Origin: Leucocoprinus leucothites
Taxonomy: Eukaryota > Basidiomycota > Agaricomycetes > Agaricales > Agaricaceae
NCBI GenBank assembly: GCA_013368445.1
Contig: JAACJO010000001.1
Location: 806,001-870,000, forward strand
Reading direction: 5' to 3'
DNA: 64,000 bases
Part shown: in pieces, positions 39,239 to 50,631 of the stretch
How the letters are laid out: every line of letters starts with the position of its first letter
Numbering within the stretch: the stretch's first letter is position 1
Program-made: the position numbers and the translations under genes
Notes under the pieces: model-generated
Databases searched by the model: none
The model's input: only the letters and a program-made list of their open reading frames with translations
What the model was told of the DNA's origin: nothing

Positions 39239-39665
39239 ATGGCAAATCCTTGGGCAGCTTATACCTTGTTCCTCGCGATCAACCAAGCCGCATCAGAGAA
39301 GTAGGTATAATCTACTTCAAGGTTGACATCTGTGCTGAGGCGGGCGAGCAAGGCCAGCTATTGATCCAATAGACCGAGAAATGACTTGCTCGGGCCAACA
39401 TGGGAGCAGTCGGGTTCCCAAGAGCAAAGCAGACAAACAAAGGGAGCTGCAAAGTAAACTATTGGAATTTGCAAGGGACGCGGAGGAAGTGGTGAGAACC
39501 GTAAGCGTAGGTCGCATCGTTCCGGTTCATTCAAGCCACTGCAACAATCATTCACCATCATAGATGCCAAGCATGGAGGCGGTCGCTCCAGTACCCAAGA
39601 GTCCGAACAGGGAGACCGTAGCGGACTACATGAGCTATTTGAAGAATTTGTACACTTCAGTTTGA
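39239..39665 (+). CDS. Small conserved-looking protein of unknown function (about 103 aa)
   Basis: Three exons join to one protein: 39239-39300 (MANPWAAYTLFLAINQAAS), about 39353-39496 (ending KLLEFARDAEEVVRT) and 39564-39665 (MPSMEAVAPVPKSPNRETV... to LKNLYTSV). The middle part is a likely amphipathic or coiled-coil helix rich in Lys, Gln and Glu. The acceptor of intron 1 is inferred from phase only. I do not recognise the family; length and helix content would suit a small subunit of a larger complex, but that is speculation. It is convergent with NDUFB9, with 171 bp between stops. Confidence 0.5.
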
Positions 39666-39836
39666 GGTCACAATTCAACGCAGTCCGAAACTTCAAACCA
39701 TTGAGGTTCATGAGGCAAAGAATGGGTTGACGGCCTTTGAGAAGTATCCAGGCAAGACAAATCGGTCGAATTTGAATGCATCTCATGCATAAGCAACCTC
39801 TGACAGTGAGGTCCTGTATTACGATTATCAAATGGT

Positions 39837-40419
39837 CTAATGGTGGTTTCCAGCCGCTTCATGGTCATAGGGAGGGCGCATGTCGGGCTATTAAGATAGC
39901 ATGTGAACAGGCACGGAGGGCCTAGACTTGAGTAGACACGTACAGGAGTGTTGCGTTCCCTAAAGTCGGAGGTCAGCATATACTCGCAAAGAACTTGAAT
40001 TAGCGGGAACATACCACTTGGTACCACCAGGGAAAGTAGGAGCTGATGGTACGCGTGTAAGAGAGGGGTCAACGGAATCTCATTGAAGTGCTCACTAATG
40101 TATGGGTCCGGATGTCTCCTTGCAACCAGGTCTCTCTCAGCTTTCTCTAAAATTTCCGCCAGTGCACGAGGGTCAGAGACGCCTCTATATAAAGGGATGA
40201 CATAGAGATAGTTGAAGGTGGGGTTTGAGCAAAATTTGGACAAGAAAGATGGGGGGTGTTGTCGTACCGGTTCTTCTCAAACTCTGCCCGAATAAGCAGG
40301 GCCTGTTCTCGCCACAAGGGCCTATTGATACTCCAATCAAGGGCATTTGTCAGGTACCGCTTGTAAAGTGACTTGACATAGAGCCTGTGCGCTGAAGAGA
40401 AAGTGGTATTGGCGGACAT
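39837..40419 (-). CDS. NDUFB9: NADH:ubiquinone oxidoreductase subunit NDUFB9 (B22, LYR family)
   Basis: Accessory subunit of mitochondrial complex I. Exons join to about 111 aa: MSANTTFSSAHRLYVKSLYK, then the LYR-type helix ALDWSINRPLWREQALLIRA, EFEKNR joined to GVSDPRALAEILEKAERDLV, HPDPYIT joined to PTFPGGTKW, then ERNTP, then PPYDHEAAGNHH. This is the standard order and length for the fungal protein. Four short introns, one with donor GTGAGC inside the HPDPYI codons. The start at 40419 gives the usual N-terminus; the frame is open further upstream but has no ATG. Confidence 0.9.
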
Positions 40420-40711
40420 GGCGTTTTTCGGAAGTGGTAGAGAAGCTCGAAGCTCACGCTCGAGTAGATTATGTAAGCCGAATGCCCAAAACCCTTGGTC
40501 ACTCTCAATTTGAGTCCTGGTCAAGCAATTTATTTTGAAAAATCACCACCCCCATATCGTGTACTTCCCCTCGTTTCACTAGCCGTTTCTCAACTTTCAG
40601 ATTGCACTGTTCGTTGATTTGCCGAAACAAAGATTCTGTGCTTACATAACACGATCAAAAAATCTGGACTCGCCATCATTGTCTTTGCTCATTAACTTCG
40701 ACTCCCATGAG
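40420..40711. promoter_or_regulatory. Divergent upstream region, NDUFB9 and RRN3
   Basis: About 290 bp between divergent ATGs (40419 minus, 40712 plus). Must hold both promoters. No clear TATA. Confidence 0.5.
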
Positions 40712-43650
40712 ATGGACCCTCATTCGCGTTTGAACCAGTTCAATCATCGTGGGCCGAAGTCTGGTCCCCTTCCATCCTCGCGTTTTGTGTCTGAGATGCC
40801 ACCAAAACCATCTCTTAGTGCCTTCTCTTCCGCGCCATCACCCTCGACATCCACGACCAAACCGAAACCTAGATCTAACTTGTCTACTTCGATATCTTCA
40901 CCCCTCGTCCGCAGACCTATCGCTTCAAACTCTCGGATTAGACAGAATGAAAGCTATCGCAAGGACATGTACCTTGCATTCGTGAATAATGCTCTCCAGC
41001 AAAAATTAGAGGTGGGTCCAGTGCTGTGTTTAAATTACTGTTTCTTACCTTCTGTGTTTACAGGGTAATTCCCAGCCATTTGATGAGCTCGTCGATCAGT
41101 TTAATCCGAAACGTCGTATGGATCCGTCCTCCGCAGATGTGTCAACATCACTGAAGACTTGGATCCTCGCCCTTACCCACGTCGTCTCCCGACTTGAAAG
41201 AACGCACTCTGTCCTTGTTGAAGCCATTGTCAATATGCCATGGACTACTCTAGATTCTGCTACAGTCAAATCATATACTGTGTTCATTGGAATGCTACTT
41301 TCCGCCAGGCCTGAGTATTTATCTTTGGTTTTAGGCAGAATTGCACAAGGCTTCACCTATCGTGCGTCCTTCTTTTTGGGGGTCTTATAAACCAGACTGA
41401 TTATTATATGTTTATCCGTACTCCTTGTGTGTAGAGTCCGGGATACAGACTTTATCTCAGGCATTTCCAGAGAGTTCGAACAGCCCAGTTACTCGCCGTG
41501 TAATTTATGACCGACTACACTATCTTCTCCAACATCTCTTATCCCTCATACCAACGCTCCCTTCGACCCTTCAGCCACTCCTGGTTCGCCATTCTCCTCA
41601 CAAGAGACAGAACCAACTGACACTGACTACCTATATCCGTAACTTATTGAGGGTATCTTCTTATTGCCCGGAATTATCGGAAAAGATATTGGCTATAATT
41701 GTGGACAGAGCTATCCAGATTGATGTAAGTCAATATTCTGATTAACGGGTGTTTCCCGTTTTCATACATTCTCCTAGGTGGAAATCCAAGTCGAGCTTGA
41801 GGAGCTTGAAGAGGAGGAAGCATTAGAAGAACAACCTATCTTTGACATCGACCCTTTTGACGTTGTGATAGGCCAGGAAGAGCATGATTCTTCAGATTTG
41901 TCCGATATCGACGACGCGGATGATGACGAAAATGGCATTGGTGATGACTTCAGCGATTTATCCTCAGATGCTGGTGGTGGTTTGGACGACGAAGTCCCTC
42001 TTGAAATTTCCACGAATTTGAGGCATATCCAAGACATGGTGAAGAAACTTGATGCGATATTGTTGCTCATGTTCGAACATTTCCAGCGCACCCATACAAT
42101 CGCATCAACTCGTTCAACGGCCGAGGCGACAGAGCCCGGAAGCGTTTCAAGACCCCCATCACCCCCAGAACTAACCCCTCTCCCGCCTTTACCGTCACTA
42201 TCCTCTGACTTGCCCCTTCTCTCATCAAGTACTCCCATCGCTACTCCTGTTTATTTGCAAGGATCATCTCAGCGTGCTTCCGCATCCGAACCTCCATCTA
42301 CAACTCCCAGCTCGAACCCCCATTTTTCCTCACTGCAGAGCTCTGTGAATTCCATGCGGGTCCAGTTCAACGCTCTACTCACCATTTTTGACCGAACCAT
42401 TTTGCGAACCTTTAAATCCCGTTATACCCAGTTCCTCATATTCTGGTTTACCTCCCTCGACCCAGAATTCGCGGACGTGTTTCAAGGCATGCTCGCGGAA
42501 CGTGCATTGCTAGGCTCATCATCTACGGCGATTCAACCTACCAGCGAAGCTTTCAACGATAGCGGTGACACCAGTAGTGGACCACAGAACACAGGTGGAA
42601 GCGCAATTACTCGTGCAGCTGCAGCGTCTTACATTGGCTCTTTTGTGAGCCGTGCTGTGTTTGTGGATGGAGAAGGTGCAAGGAATGTTGTGGCTGTTCT
42701 TTGCGAATTCCTAAAAACTCATCTTGATGATGTGGAGGAGTCGATTCGGAGTTACTCCGCCCCAATTGCCGTCGGCGGTCCTCAGCATACAGTTTTCTAT
42801 GCCGTCACACAAGCCGTGTTTCTCATCTTTTGCTTCAGATGGAGAGACCTCCTCGACTTTGCTGAAGATGCGGAGACGGATCATGTACATCATTTCACAG
42901 GCATTTATCAGGATGAAGTTGTTTCCGATGGGAAATCTAGGAAGTGGATGCCTGAGCTAGGGGTGCTGCAAAGAGTAGTGAGCAGCGTGCTTAACCCTCT
43001 ACGGGTATGCAGCCTATTCATCAATTCATCGTAGCTCATACTGATCCATGTCCTTGTCCTAGGTCTGTTCTTTCAATGTCGTTATGCAATTTGCTCGTGT
43101 GGCTCAGGCAACTGATTTCATCTATTGTTACACCATCCTGGAATCGAATAAACGCCTTGAGCACGCAGGCACTTCTGGTTCCACCCAACCCAATTCACAT
43201 TCGGTTGTGCCGGCGCTCAACCAATCCGCACCTTCCTCATCCACAATTCTTGCCCTGAACAGGTCCGATTCGGGAACCAACGCGGCTGCTGAGCTCAATA
43301 CCTTTTTCCCCTTCGACCCCTATCGCCTTCCCAGATCCGCGGTGTTTATCAGGGGTGTTTATCGGGAGTGGTCGAGTGTGGCTATTGATAACGAATCTGA
43401 CGATGAGAATTCAGATGACGACGAGGAAGAAGAAACGGAGAGCGGGCTTGGAATTCCGAGCTCATCACCTCAGCAGGGGGGGTTTCTTGCGATCCCTCGC
43501 AGGGATCACCCGAACCCGAGGCTCGGGAAGGAAGGTGATACCACGGGGGGTCTTGGTGAGAGTTTGGAACAAATGAGTATAAGTCCCAGGCTTGCAGGTG
43601 TTATGACGAGTACATCGGTTATGTCTGTTACAGTGGATTCCGTTGTATAG
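40712..43650 (+). CDS. RRN3: RNA polymerase I-specific initiation factor RRN3 (TIF-IA)
   Basis: Bridges RNA polymerase I to the rDNA core promoter factor. Starts MDPHSRLNQFNHRGPKSG; about 900 aa over five or six exons. Conserved parts are YRKDMYLAFVNNALQQKLEG, FDELVDQFNPKRR, LKTWILALTHVVSRLERTHS, the HEAT-like helices, a long acidic stretch (about 41795-42000) that matches the acidic insert of RRN3, HIQDMVKKLDAILLLMFEH, FKSRYTQFLIFWFTSLDPEF, RAAAASYIGSFVSRAVFV, and the C-terminal VCSFNVVMQFARVAQATDFI after the last intron. The tail is acidic and serine-rich. No break seen. Control of RRN3 by TOR through phosphorylation is established in other fungi. Confidence 0.93.
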
Positions 43651-44272
43651 CTCTGTCCAGTGAATGTACTCAGCCTCTTGCTTGTGATACGTAACACACC
43701 CCGGCAGCATCTCGGAAAGGCGAGGGTTCGGAATCTAGCACTAAATCTGATGGATATCCTGGCACCGTCAAAGAGCCATTTTGCTGGGTCAAAATGACGT
43801 GAAAAATAACATTGCACGTGAATACTCTGTTGAAGTCTGTTGAAAAGTCAATCATCGATCGCCCTTCAGCATTTCATGCCAAGGGATGTCGATAAACGTT
43901 TGAACGCACAGACCCTTATTCTCACGCTCGATGGATCGTTCATTCTCCTCCGCAAGTTAATCTCAACCGTCGTCATCGCTTTCCACATCTCAATTTGACC
44001 ATCGGTTTAGTTATCGACAAAACAACAGAAGGGTATAAGCAAAAAGCACCTTGAAAGCTAAAAGCAAACGAAATGGAAAACACGAAACAAACGATAGCAA
44101 TTCGTCGAAAGCAACTACAAGGGGAAACACAAGAAATTTTTTTCTACAAGAAACTCCGCGATTCTTGTATATCGTCCAAAAATGTACAGGCGTTCATTTT
44201 CTACGAAGCCGTGTCAGGCGTCTGGACTGGTCTCGTGCCGGATAACTCACAGCGCACCGTCTGCTAAATTGA
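43651..44272. other. Intergenic, RRN3-zinc finger (convergent)
   Basis: Both flanking genes end here, so it should hold two 3' ends. The overlapping short frames near 44051-44267 have no family resemblance and are left out. Confidence 0.4.
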
Positions 44273-45886
44273 TCAGTCATCGATAGCTCGCACATTTCCT
44301 GCTTGATCCACGCGAATACGACTCTTGCGCTTCTTACGCAAACCGCATTTTGAGATATGTCTCTCCAAAGAATCCTTGCGGGCCAGGAACTGGTTGCACT
44401 TTACGCAATAATTGTCGAGCAAGCCGCTGTAATCACCTTTGCGTACGCGCTCCAGCTTGTGCTTCATTGCATTATTCCAATGCCTGTTTGCATCCCAAGG
44501 CCGCATGAACTTCTTGCGACAAGGGCAATGTAGCAATCCATCGTCCTTTCTTTGGAATCCTGCTTCAGCGAGGACGACATCCAGCGTCTTGCTTCGTTTG
44601 GAGGGTTTGCGGTCCGACTGTTGGCGTTTTTGCGAGGGTCGTGAGTCTGATGTATCAGAGTCAAGATCCTCGTAGCTAGGGTCTAGTGAGCGCTTCCCGG
44701 GGCTGCTGGTCGTGCTAGAAGAGCGTGTCCTGGTTCCGAAATCGCTGTACGAGGAGTGGCTGTTTCTCCTTGCTGAAGGACCATTCCTAAGAGATCGCCG
44801 TTGTTGTCCGGTCCCGATGAACATAGCAGGTGTTTCGTCTATTAAAAGAGGGGTTGAAGATCGTTCTTCTTGCTTGATCCCGGGGAGTGACCTTTTGCGG
44901 AGATTGTACCCAGCCTTGGTTTCAGTCGGTCCAGGAGGACTGGATTCGGTGGTCGCAATGTCATGGAACGGAGTTTCTGGAGAAGACATGGGGTCTCCCT
45001 TGAGGATAACGGCTTGGGAATCATACGATGTAGATTGGATAACACCCAGAGAAGGAGCCTTCAGCTTGCGTGAGCGGTGGATGCTGCTGCTTGCAACCAG
45101 CTCTACTTCAACGCGAGGAGATGGGGAATATGTTCGCTGTTCGTCAACAGACTGCTCGGCCTTCCTCTTGCGAGATGATCTATTGTGAGACTTCCGAGCG
45201 GGTTTTCCAGCACACGAAAAATCCGGTGTGATATCCGGGCGCTGTATTTCAAGCCGTTTGTCAGAGGACAGTGGGAACTCTTCATTCTTAACCGCACAAA
45301 CACTTTCTGTTAGTACCTGATCTTGACTTTGAACGTTGCCAGTACCCGGTAAGGGGAAAATCGAAAACGAAGATACCACCGCAGGAAGCGAGCTGTCACT
45401 CATACTGTGTAGCTCCTCGGATCCGATTGTGAGAGAGCTGACGACAGGGACCGAGGGCTCGTCGTCTGAACAGCCAACCGAAGACCACAAATCCGTTTCC
45501 GTGTCCGAGCTAGCACTAAGACTTGTTTCCGAAGGAGTGCTAGGGCGAAGAATATCTTCAATTCCTGTTCGGGGTTCGAATTTGTGAGGGGGGTCGCCGA
45601 CCTCCCATTGGTCGCTGCCCCAGTGGAGCTGATTCAGGTAGGGCTGTATAGGGCGCTCGATAGTCCGAATTTCATCTTGGGTGAGAAGAAAAAGGACGTC
45701 GACGTCGACGTTATGGGATGATGGATAAAACGGTTCCCTGACGGAGGTCCTTAATTTGGGCTGTCATGAAGGACACACGACTTACAAGCTTTGCAAATAG
45801 CTGTCTTGATCTGAGTGGACCTCGGATATGGGGCTCGGCACATTGCACATGTCCTCCTTGATGTAATCCACAAAAAAGTCGCTCAT
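44273..45886 (-). CDS. Zinc-finger protein, putative transcription factor (1)
   Basis: Starts MSDFFVDYIKEDMCN at 45886; exon 1 45786-45886, exon 2 44273-45749, about 525 aa. The intron between them (45750-45785) is only 36 nt. A long Ser/Pro/acidic N-terminal part is followed by basic clusters (AGKPARKSHNRSSRKRKAEQ) and, near the C-terminus, two zinc-finger-like units: an unusual one with HCPCRKKF...NRHWNNAMKH spacing and a C2HC one, CVKCNQFLARKDSLERHISKC, followed by a basic RKKRKSRIR tail. The two-finger arrangement resembles the protein at 61152-62345. DNA binding is inferred from the fingers; the target is unknown. The N-terminus repeats Val-Asp (GTCGAC direct repeats near 45700). Confidence 0.82.
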
Positions 45887-47532
45887 GGTGACTACTCGGG
45901 GGGAGGGGGGATGTCTACGACAGAAAGCAAACAACGGAGCGAGTATGAGGAATAAGGTGAGAGCGCAAGAAAAGCTGCCTTGCGATAGTGCTGTAATCCG
46001 TATTTAAACGTTGCGCGGAAATGTGGGCACAATCGTGGGGCATCCCTTCCATTGGTTCATTTTTCTTTCAGAATTACAAAGTCACTGCTTCGGGAAAATT
46101 GGTGTCCATCACTCGGAAATCGATTCCAGATTCTAGATCGATATGTCCATTGCACCGTGGGGAGGTGAACCAAGCGCTAGATGTCGGGTTCACTTGGAAG
46201 CAGGTCCATCAGTGGATACTGTCCTTGTGCCGAGCGAACCGATACTCATACCCCATTTTGGATAAGGGTTGAGGTACGTGGAATTACATTAGGCTGGGTC
46301 GCGCAACCAGGTGCAATTCCCTAAACCCATGATGGAAAGGGTCGCATGACCTAGTCGTTTGAAACTCAATTGTCCGAATACCCAAATGAAGGAATATTGG
46401 ATCCTGGAGATATTCCCTTCTTCAGGCAGCGCGGCCTCCTAAGACGCTCAGTCACAAGCATACATATCCTCTGGGGGTCCGGGTTCAAAGCCCATTAACA
46501 ATGAGCCCAAAAACACCGACGAAGAGACAGGGCGCCTAGGAAAAGTCCCCATTGCCGTATAAGACAACCTAGAAAGTCAGCGGCTATTCTATCCACCGAT
46601 TACCAACAAGGGGTCTGACTCGGAGCGCGAGACGTTAACGGACTGGATATTTCTACGAACGTCTTTTGCTAGACACGATGAACAGGTCCTTTGAAATCCA
46701 GGTCTATATTGTGGAATATCCGATCCATATGCGGTGTATTTCTCGGCCTGCTTGGGCGTTATTATCTAATTCTACTCTGTGCCTACGCTCACGACCCCGC
46801 CTCGCACTTCGACCCTATCATTGAAAACATCAACGCTGATCCACCCCGTCTCGCTTGACTTGAAGAAATGAAGTGCCAGATTCCCGTTATACAGAACAAC
46901 TTCTGGGAGTTTAATGATAGAGTGCTTTGTTGATGCGTGGAGGCTGAGGAGTTTCGGCAGGTGCATATGTCGAACGGGTATACTTTGTGGGCGAACGGAA
47001 ACAAGGCACCGGTAGATCGACAGCCACTGCACTTTGACCATTGATTCTCTCACATTATTTAAGCGATATATACACTGGGTTTAGCTAAAAAAACCAGGTG
47101 ATTGCCATAGCCGTGACAGATTTTCATGAAATTATTTAAGAATACAGCGCTATCTTTTTTATTTCATGGCTAATGGGGAGAGAGGCTTTAATAGAACGCC
47201 TCAAAGGCAGGATACCGGCTTGCTCGATCCATTGAACTATTAGATCATTCCAAAGCATTACAAACGGCCTACGTGTGGGAAGATATAACCCGCGGTTAAG
47301 CGCTCGGTTGACTCCCCGCCAACCCGTTTTTGTAAAGGCAAACGCGTACAAAAATTCGAAGCGAACCGTTCACACTGCTATGGTGTTGCCAGGCCACATG
47401 GGAGAAGAAGATATCACTCTCTGCAGCTCTGTGTGTGGCCAAGTTATGAACCTAAAGTCCATCTGATATCTTGGGCCCATGCCACTCAAGTGGAGAAATT
47501 GACAGAGCTTTCCGAGCATAGTAGTGGATATC
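45887..47532. other. Intergenic, 1.6 kb, with a tRNA-like remnant
   Basis: Starts with the promoter of the zinc-finger gene. Frames at 46021-46272 and 46772-47053 are not supported; the second lacks an ATG. The tRNA-like stretch at 46425-46500 is listed separately. Confidence 0.4.
46425..46500 (+). other. Degenerate tRNA-Leu-like sequence (possible tRNA pseudogene)
   Basis: In order: GGCCTCCTAAGACGCTCAG resembling the D-arm (A box) region of a leucine tRNA, a CAAG in the anticodon region, TCCTCTGGGGG resembling a long variable arm, and CGGGTTCAAAGCCC resembling the T-arm (B box GGTTCRANNCC). The T-stem has only three of five pairs and the anticodon and acceptor stems do not form. If related to tRNA, it is a decayed copy or a fragment from a tRNA-derived element. 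Confidence 0.3.
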
Positions 47533-48156
47533 TTAGTAAACACGGCTCATAGCCCATTTCTCCAAAGTCAAAAGTTCTGTAGATAGTATCAATACGATGC
47601 ACGACTGGCTGAACAATTTCATTTGATAATAAAGCTTAGAAATTAGAATGCTAAATGCTACTAACAAGAACCAGTAACTAGTAAGTAAACTGGAGGCCGC
47701 AAAACTGAAATCAGGGTTATTCAGATTCGCTAGAAATGGAACAGCTAACGTCATCAAAAGCTTAAAGCTCACGTGAAGATAAAAAGTAGAATTGAATACG
47801 AGTTGATTCTGGGCTTGAGTGTAAGTTTGGAAGGGTTCGTGTTGAAACTGCCCACAATCTACGCGCGTCATTAAAAGGCCACGATAAACAACGGGAAAGT
47901 GTGGGTCGGCGACGTAACGCATTTTTAGCCAGTCGGCAGGATCGGCGGGCTCAGGGCCTAGAGTAGTAATTTCATCACTGCCCCCAGGACGGGAAAAGAA
48001 TGCCAGATGTGTTTGGGCCTGATCTTGATTGTGTGTATCCAGAAAACTAAGCTTCCGAGTCTGCGAATGCTTCAGACAGTTCCCCCAAGGTCTAGGGCAT
48101 CCGACAGCATCGACTTCTGGCCGGTTGACAGTCTGAGTATAATGAGCCAGGCTTTG
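47533..48156 (-). CDS. Orphan open frame, possible membrane-protein exon
   Basis: About 208 open codons on the minus strand ending at 47533. The frame has no ATG near its beginning; it opens just after a TATAG that could be a splice acceptor, so it could only be the last exon of a gene whose upstream exons I could not find. The C-terminal third is hydrophobic: FKLLMTLAVPFLANLN and SSLLTSYWFLLVAFSILIS could span a membrane. No family recognised. It could be chance, although more than 600 nt open is unusual. Confidence 0.3.
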   Translation of the reverse strand, partial: QSLAHYTQTVNRPEVDAVGCPRPWGNCLKHSQTRKLSFLDTHNQDQAQTHLAFFSRPGGSDEITTLGPEPADPADWLKMRYVADPHFPVVYRGLLMTRVDCGQFQHEPFQTYTQAQNQLVFNSTFYLHVSFKLLMTLAVPFLANLNNPDFSFAASSLLTSYWFLLVAFSILISKLYYQMKLFSQSCIVLILSTELLTLEKWAMSRVY

Positions 48157-48162
48157 GATCAA

Positions 48163-48956
48163 TGAGAACTATAAATTTCGGTGGTTCTTATTTAGTTGTG
48201 AGCCTTGCTAGCATAAAGGCGACGCTTACCATATCTCATTTATACGGCCCAGAGCTTAGTGATTGTGTGTGTTCTCCCCGAGCCCCCCGCCCGGCAATTT
48301 TCTATGGACTGCTTCGGGTAGATAATTACCGAATTGGTGCCAGTCCTCTATTCCAATAATAAACTTTCTTTCTCAATCCCCTCTACTGTAATTGCCATCG
48401 AAATCACAGATAACCTTTTGTGCGATTCAGCTCTCCATGCTTCGAAATCCGGATAAAAGGAATACGCGAACAGAACCAAGGTCTGGTAGAATGTTCTCCT
48501 CGACTTAGGAGAAATTAACTATGTCAAAGGAATAGGCAACGGTGAAAGACTTGTAAGTTTACCTCAAGTTTGAGGGTTCAAGCTCTCTCGGATCATAATA
48601 GCGCGATGGATGCGACGTAAATAAAACCATGTTGATGATGGTGGAGCCATGTCCGAAAGGAATCTCGATGTTTCCATCAGGGAAAAATGAATTATTGCAG
48701 TAGCAGCAGAAAGAACGAAAAGCGGACAATTGTGCTATGGAACATTCATGCTCTCTAGGGCGCCAAGTCTAAATAAGAAGAGGAATTTAAAGGGGATTTG
48801 ATCCAGTAAGCAGTGTTAGGCCGCCTCAAGGTATCCCTTATGAGGTCGGTTCTCGTTGGAAGACAGAACTAGTCAAATTTGATGCATTACCAATGTGTAG
48901 ACGTCAAACCGAGCGTACATACAACATAAGACATTAGAGATCGTGAAGCTCGGGAC
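48163..48956. other. Intergenic, no gene recognised
   Basis: Between the orphan frame and the stop of the membrane-protein gene at 48957. I tested it for upstream exons of the orphan frame and found none that keeps phase. Confidence 0.35.
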
Positions 48957-50285
48957 TCAGTCGACCTTCTGGTGTTCCGGGCCTTGCTTACGGCCAGCTT
49001 GAAACCATACCCGCTCCAGCACATGAACATATACATCTTTTGCGGTAGACAGAAGAGCCATCAGAGATACGATTTGGCCAAACGTCCACACATCTTCCCC
49101 GGGTCCAACGAAAGCCTGATGTCGTGCAATCTAATCGCGAATCATTTAGGTCATCGAAGGAGACCAAGCGATGCAGGTCAACTCACCCATGACTCAATTG
49201 TCATGATAGCTGGTATTATACTGCTACTGTTCCAAGGTCAATGAGTAATTTAAAACTAGGCTCAAAAAATCGGAGATGAGACATAACGTACAACAAGAAC
49301 AAGACAGATCCCGTCCAAGTGGTCTTCAAACGTACAAATGATTCTGGATACTTTTTCTTGAGTCGCATGACATACAAGGCACCCGCACCGTATAGCACCT
49401 CTAACGAGATAGAAGCGATACGATTTCCTCGGACCGAGAGGGTCTCCGAGGAGATGAAAGGGACGGGTGAATGACGGAAAACATGATTGCATTCGGGATT
49501 TGAGCCGCCGCCATCGACATCCAATTGAGTTAGAATCACCCATAGGGTTTTCATGAATATTATAAAGCCAATGACGAGATGCTCCTTGCTTCCGAATTGT
49601 TCGACTAACCAAATCCTATATGAGTCTACCCATCCTTACTCTCAGGCAGAGAGCTATCATACCTCCAAAGACCGATAGGATTTGAACAGAACACGTCAGA
49701 TAGGTGCGAATTATGAGTGTATGATATCGAGACAGCGTCCGGGTGCGAATACCGTTTAGAGTAGCTATTTCAATACTGGCCGTTCCTGCAGCCAATGTAA
49801 AGAGGACATTCTTCATCTCTGGCAAAATGACAGAAAATGAAGCCGTAATATAGAATACAATTCGTATCTGACCGAGCAATCAAAAACCAGGTTGTCCATT
49901 TTTACTAGTCACTCACTGCGATCCCAGCAATGTCCGGATTTGCATCTACTGTGCAGTGTGGAGTCACTTGAAGCGTCTCAGTCTTCGATCTGATTTTTTC
50001 ACTCCTTTTTCTCAGAAATGATGGGAGAAATTGGAGCGTGGGGACCAAAGCCGGGTTGGTCGCGATTGGAAGACTGGTTACAGAAGGGAGTGCAATAGCA
50101 TTCGCGGCGGTGATCGATAATTGTGGGTCGAAACAAGCGCCTTCCGTTATGTCACAGTTTTGATCACCGGGTTCTTTTATGTCCGAAGAAGTGGCCGGCG
50201 AGCTGAGAGCTGGTACTACAAGGAACAACAATTGGATGAAAAGAGGGAGATGCATGTGCATGGTAATGCTGTGAGCAGCTTTCAT
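48957..50285 (-). CDS. Polytopic membrane protein with N-terminal extension (second PDI-x-GI family member)
   Basis: Start 50285 (MKAAHSITMHMHLP) or 50261 (MHMHLPLFIQ). A hydrophobic LFIQLLFLVVPALSS signal-like segment precedes about 100 residues of hydrophilic extension with several cysteines, then DANPDIAGIA joined to IRIVFYITASFSVIL. Exons then give LSVFG joined to VEQFGSKEHLVIGFIIFMK, SVRGNRIASISLEVLYGAG, TTWTGSVLFLF joined to SSIIPAIMTIESW, and finally GEDVWTFGQIVSLMALLST ending GPEHQKVD. The PDI-x-GI motif before the first helix and the W-x-FGQI segment near the end match the gene at 17700-18887, so the two are members of one family. All joins keep phase. The signal-like N-terminus is not present in the 17700 gene. 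Function unknown. Confidence 0.72.
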
Positions 50286-50631
50286 ATACGTTTGCGAGGA
50301 CAATAAAACAGCTTTCAAAAGCTGTGCAGGGTTACCAAGCACCAAAGGGGGGACAAGGGAATCTATATCATCAAAGAAGCATTGTTTTGCGCCGTATTGA
50401 TCAGCTATTTATTGATATGATGATCCACCAGGCATCATCGTATTGATCGAAAGGCAGGCATGTGCGTGGCAGACCTTGCATGAGCCAGATGTTTGCATTC
50501 CGGGTTGTAGTTGTCCCTCGTGTCGTCAACCCATAAGAACGATGCAACTCGAAGCAATCCCAGCATAGTGATCCCCAGACCTTTGCTGTGCGCTGCGCCC
50601 TCCACTCCTGAGATTGACACTGTTCTCGAAA
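50286..50631. promoter_or_regulatory. Divergent upstream region
   Basis: About 350 bp between the membrane-protein ATG (50285, minus) and the disordered-protein ATG (50632, plus). It should hold both promoters; no clear motif. Confidence 0.4.

Noticed and set aside
46772..47053. Minus-strand frame of 93 codons
   Set aside because: It opens with GTG, not ATG, and no upstream exon or homology could be found.
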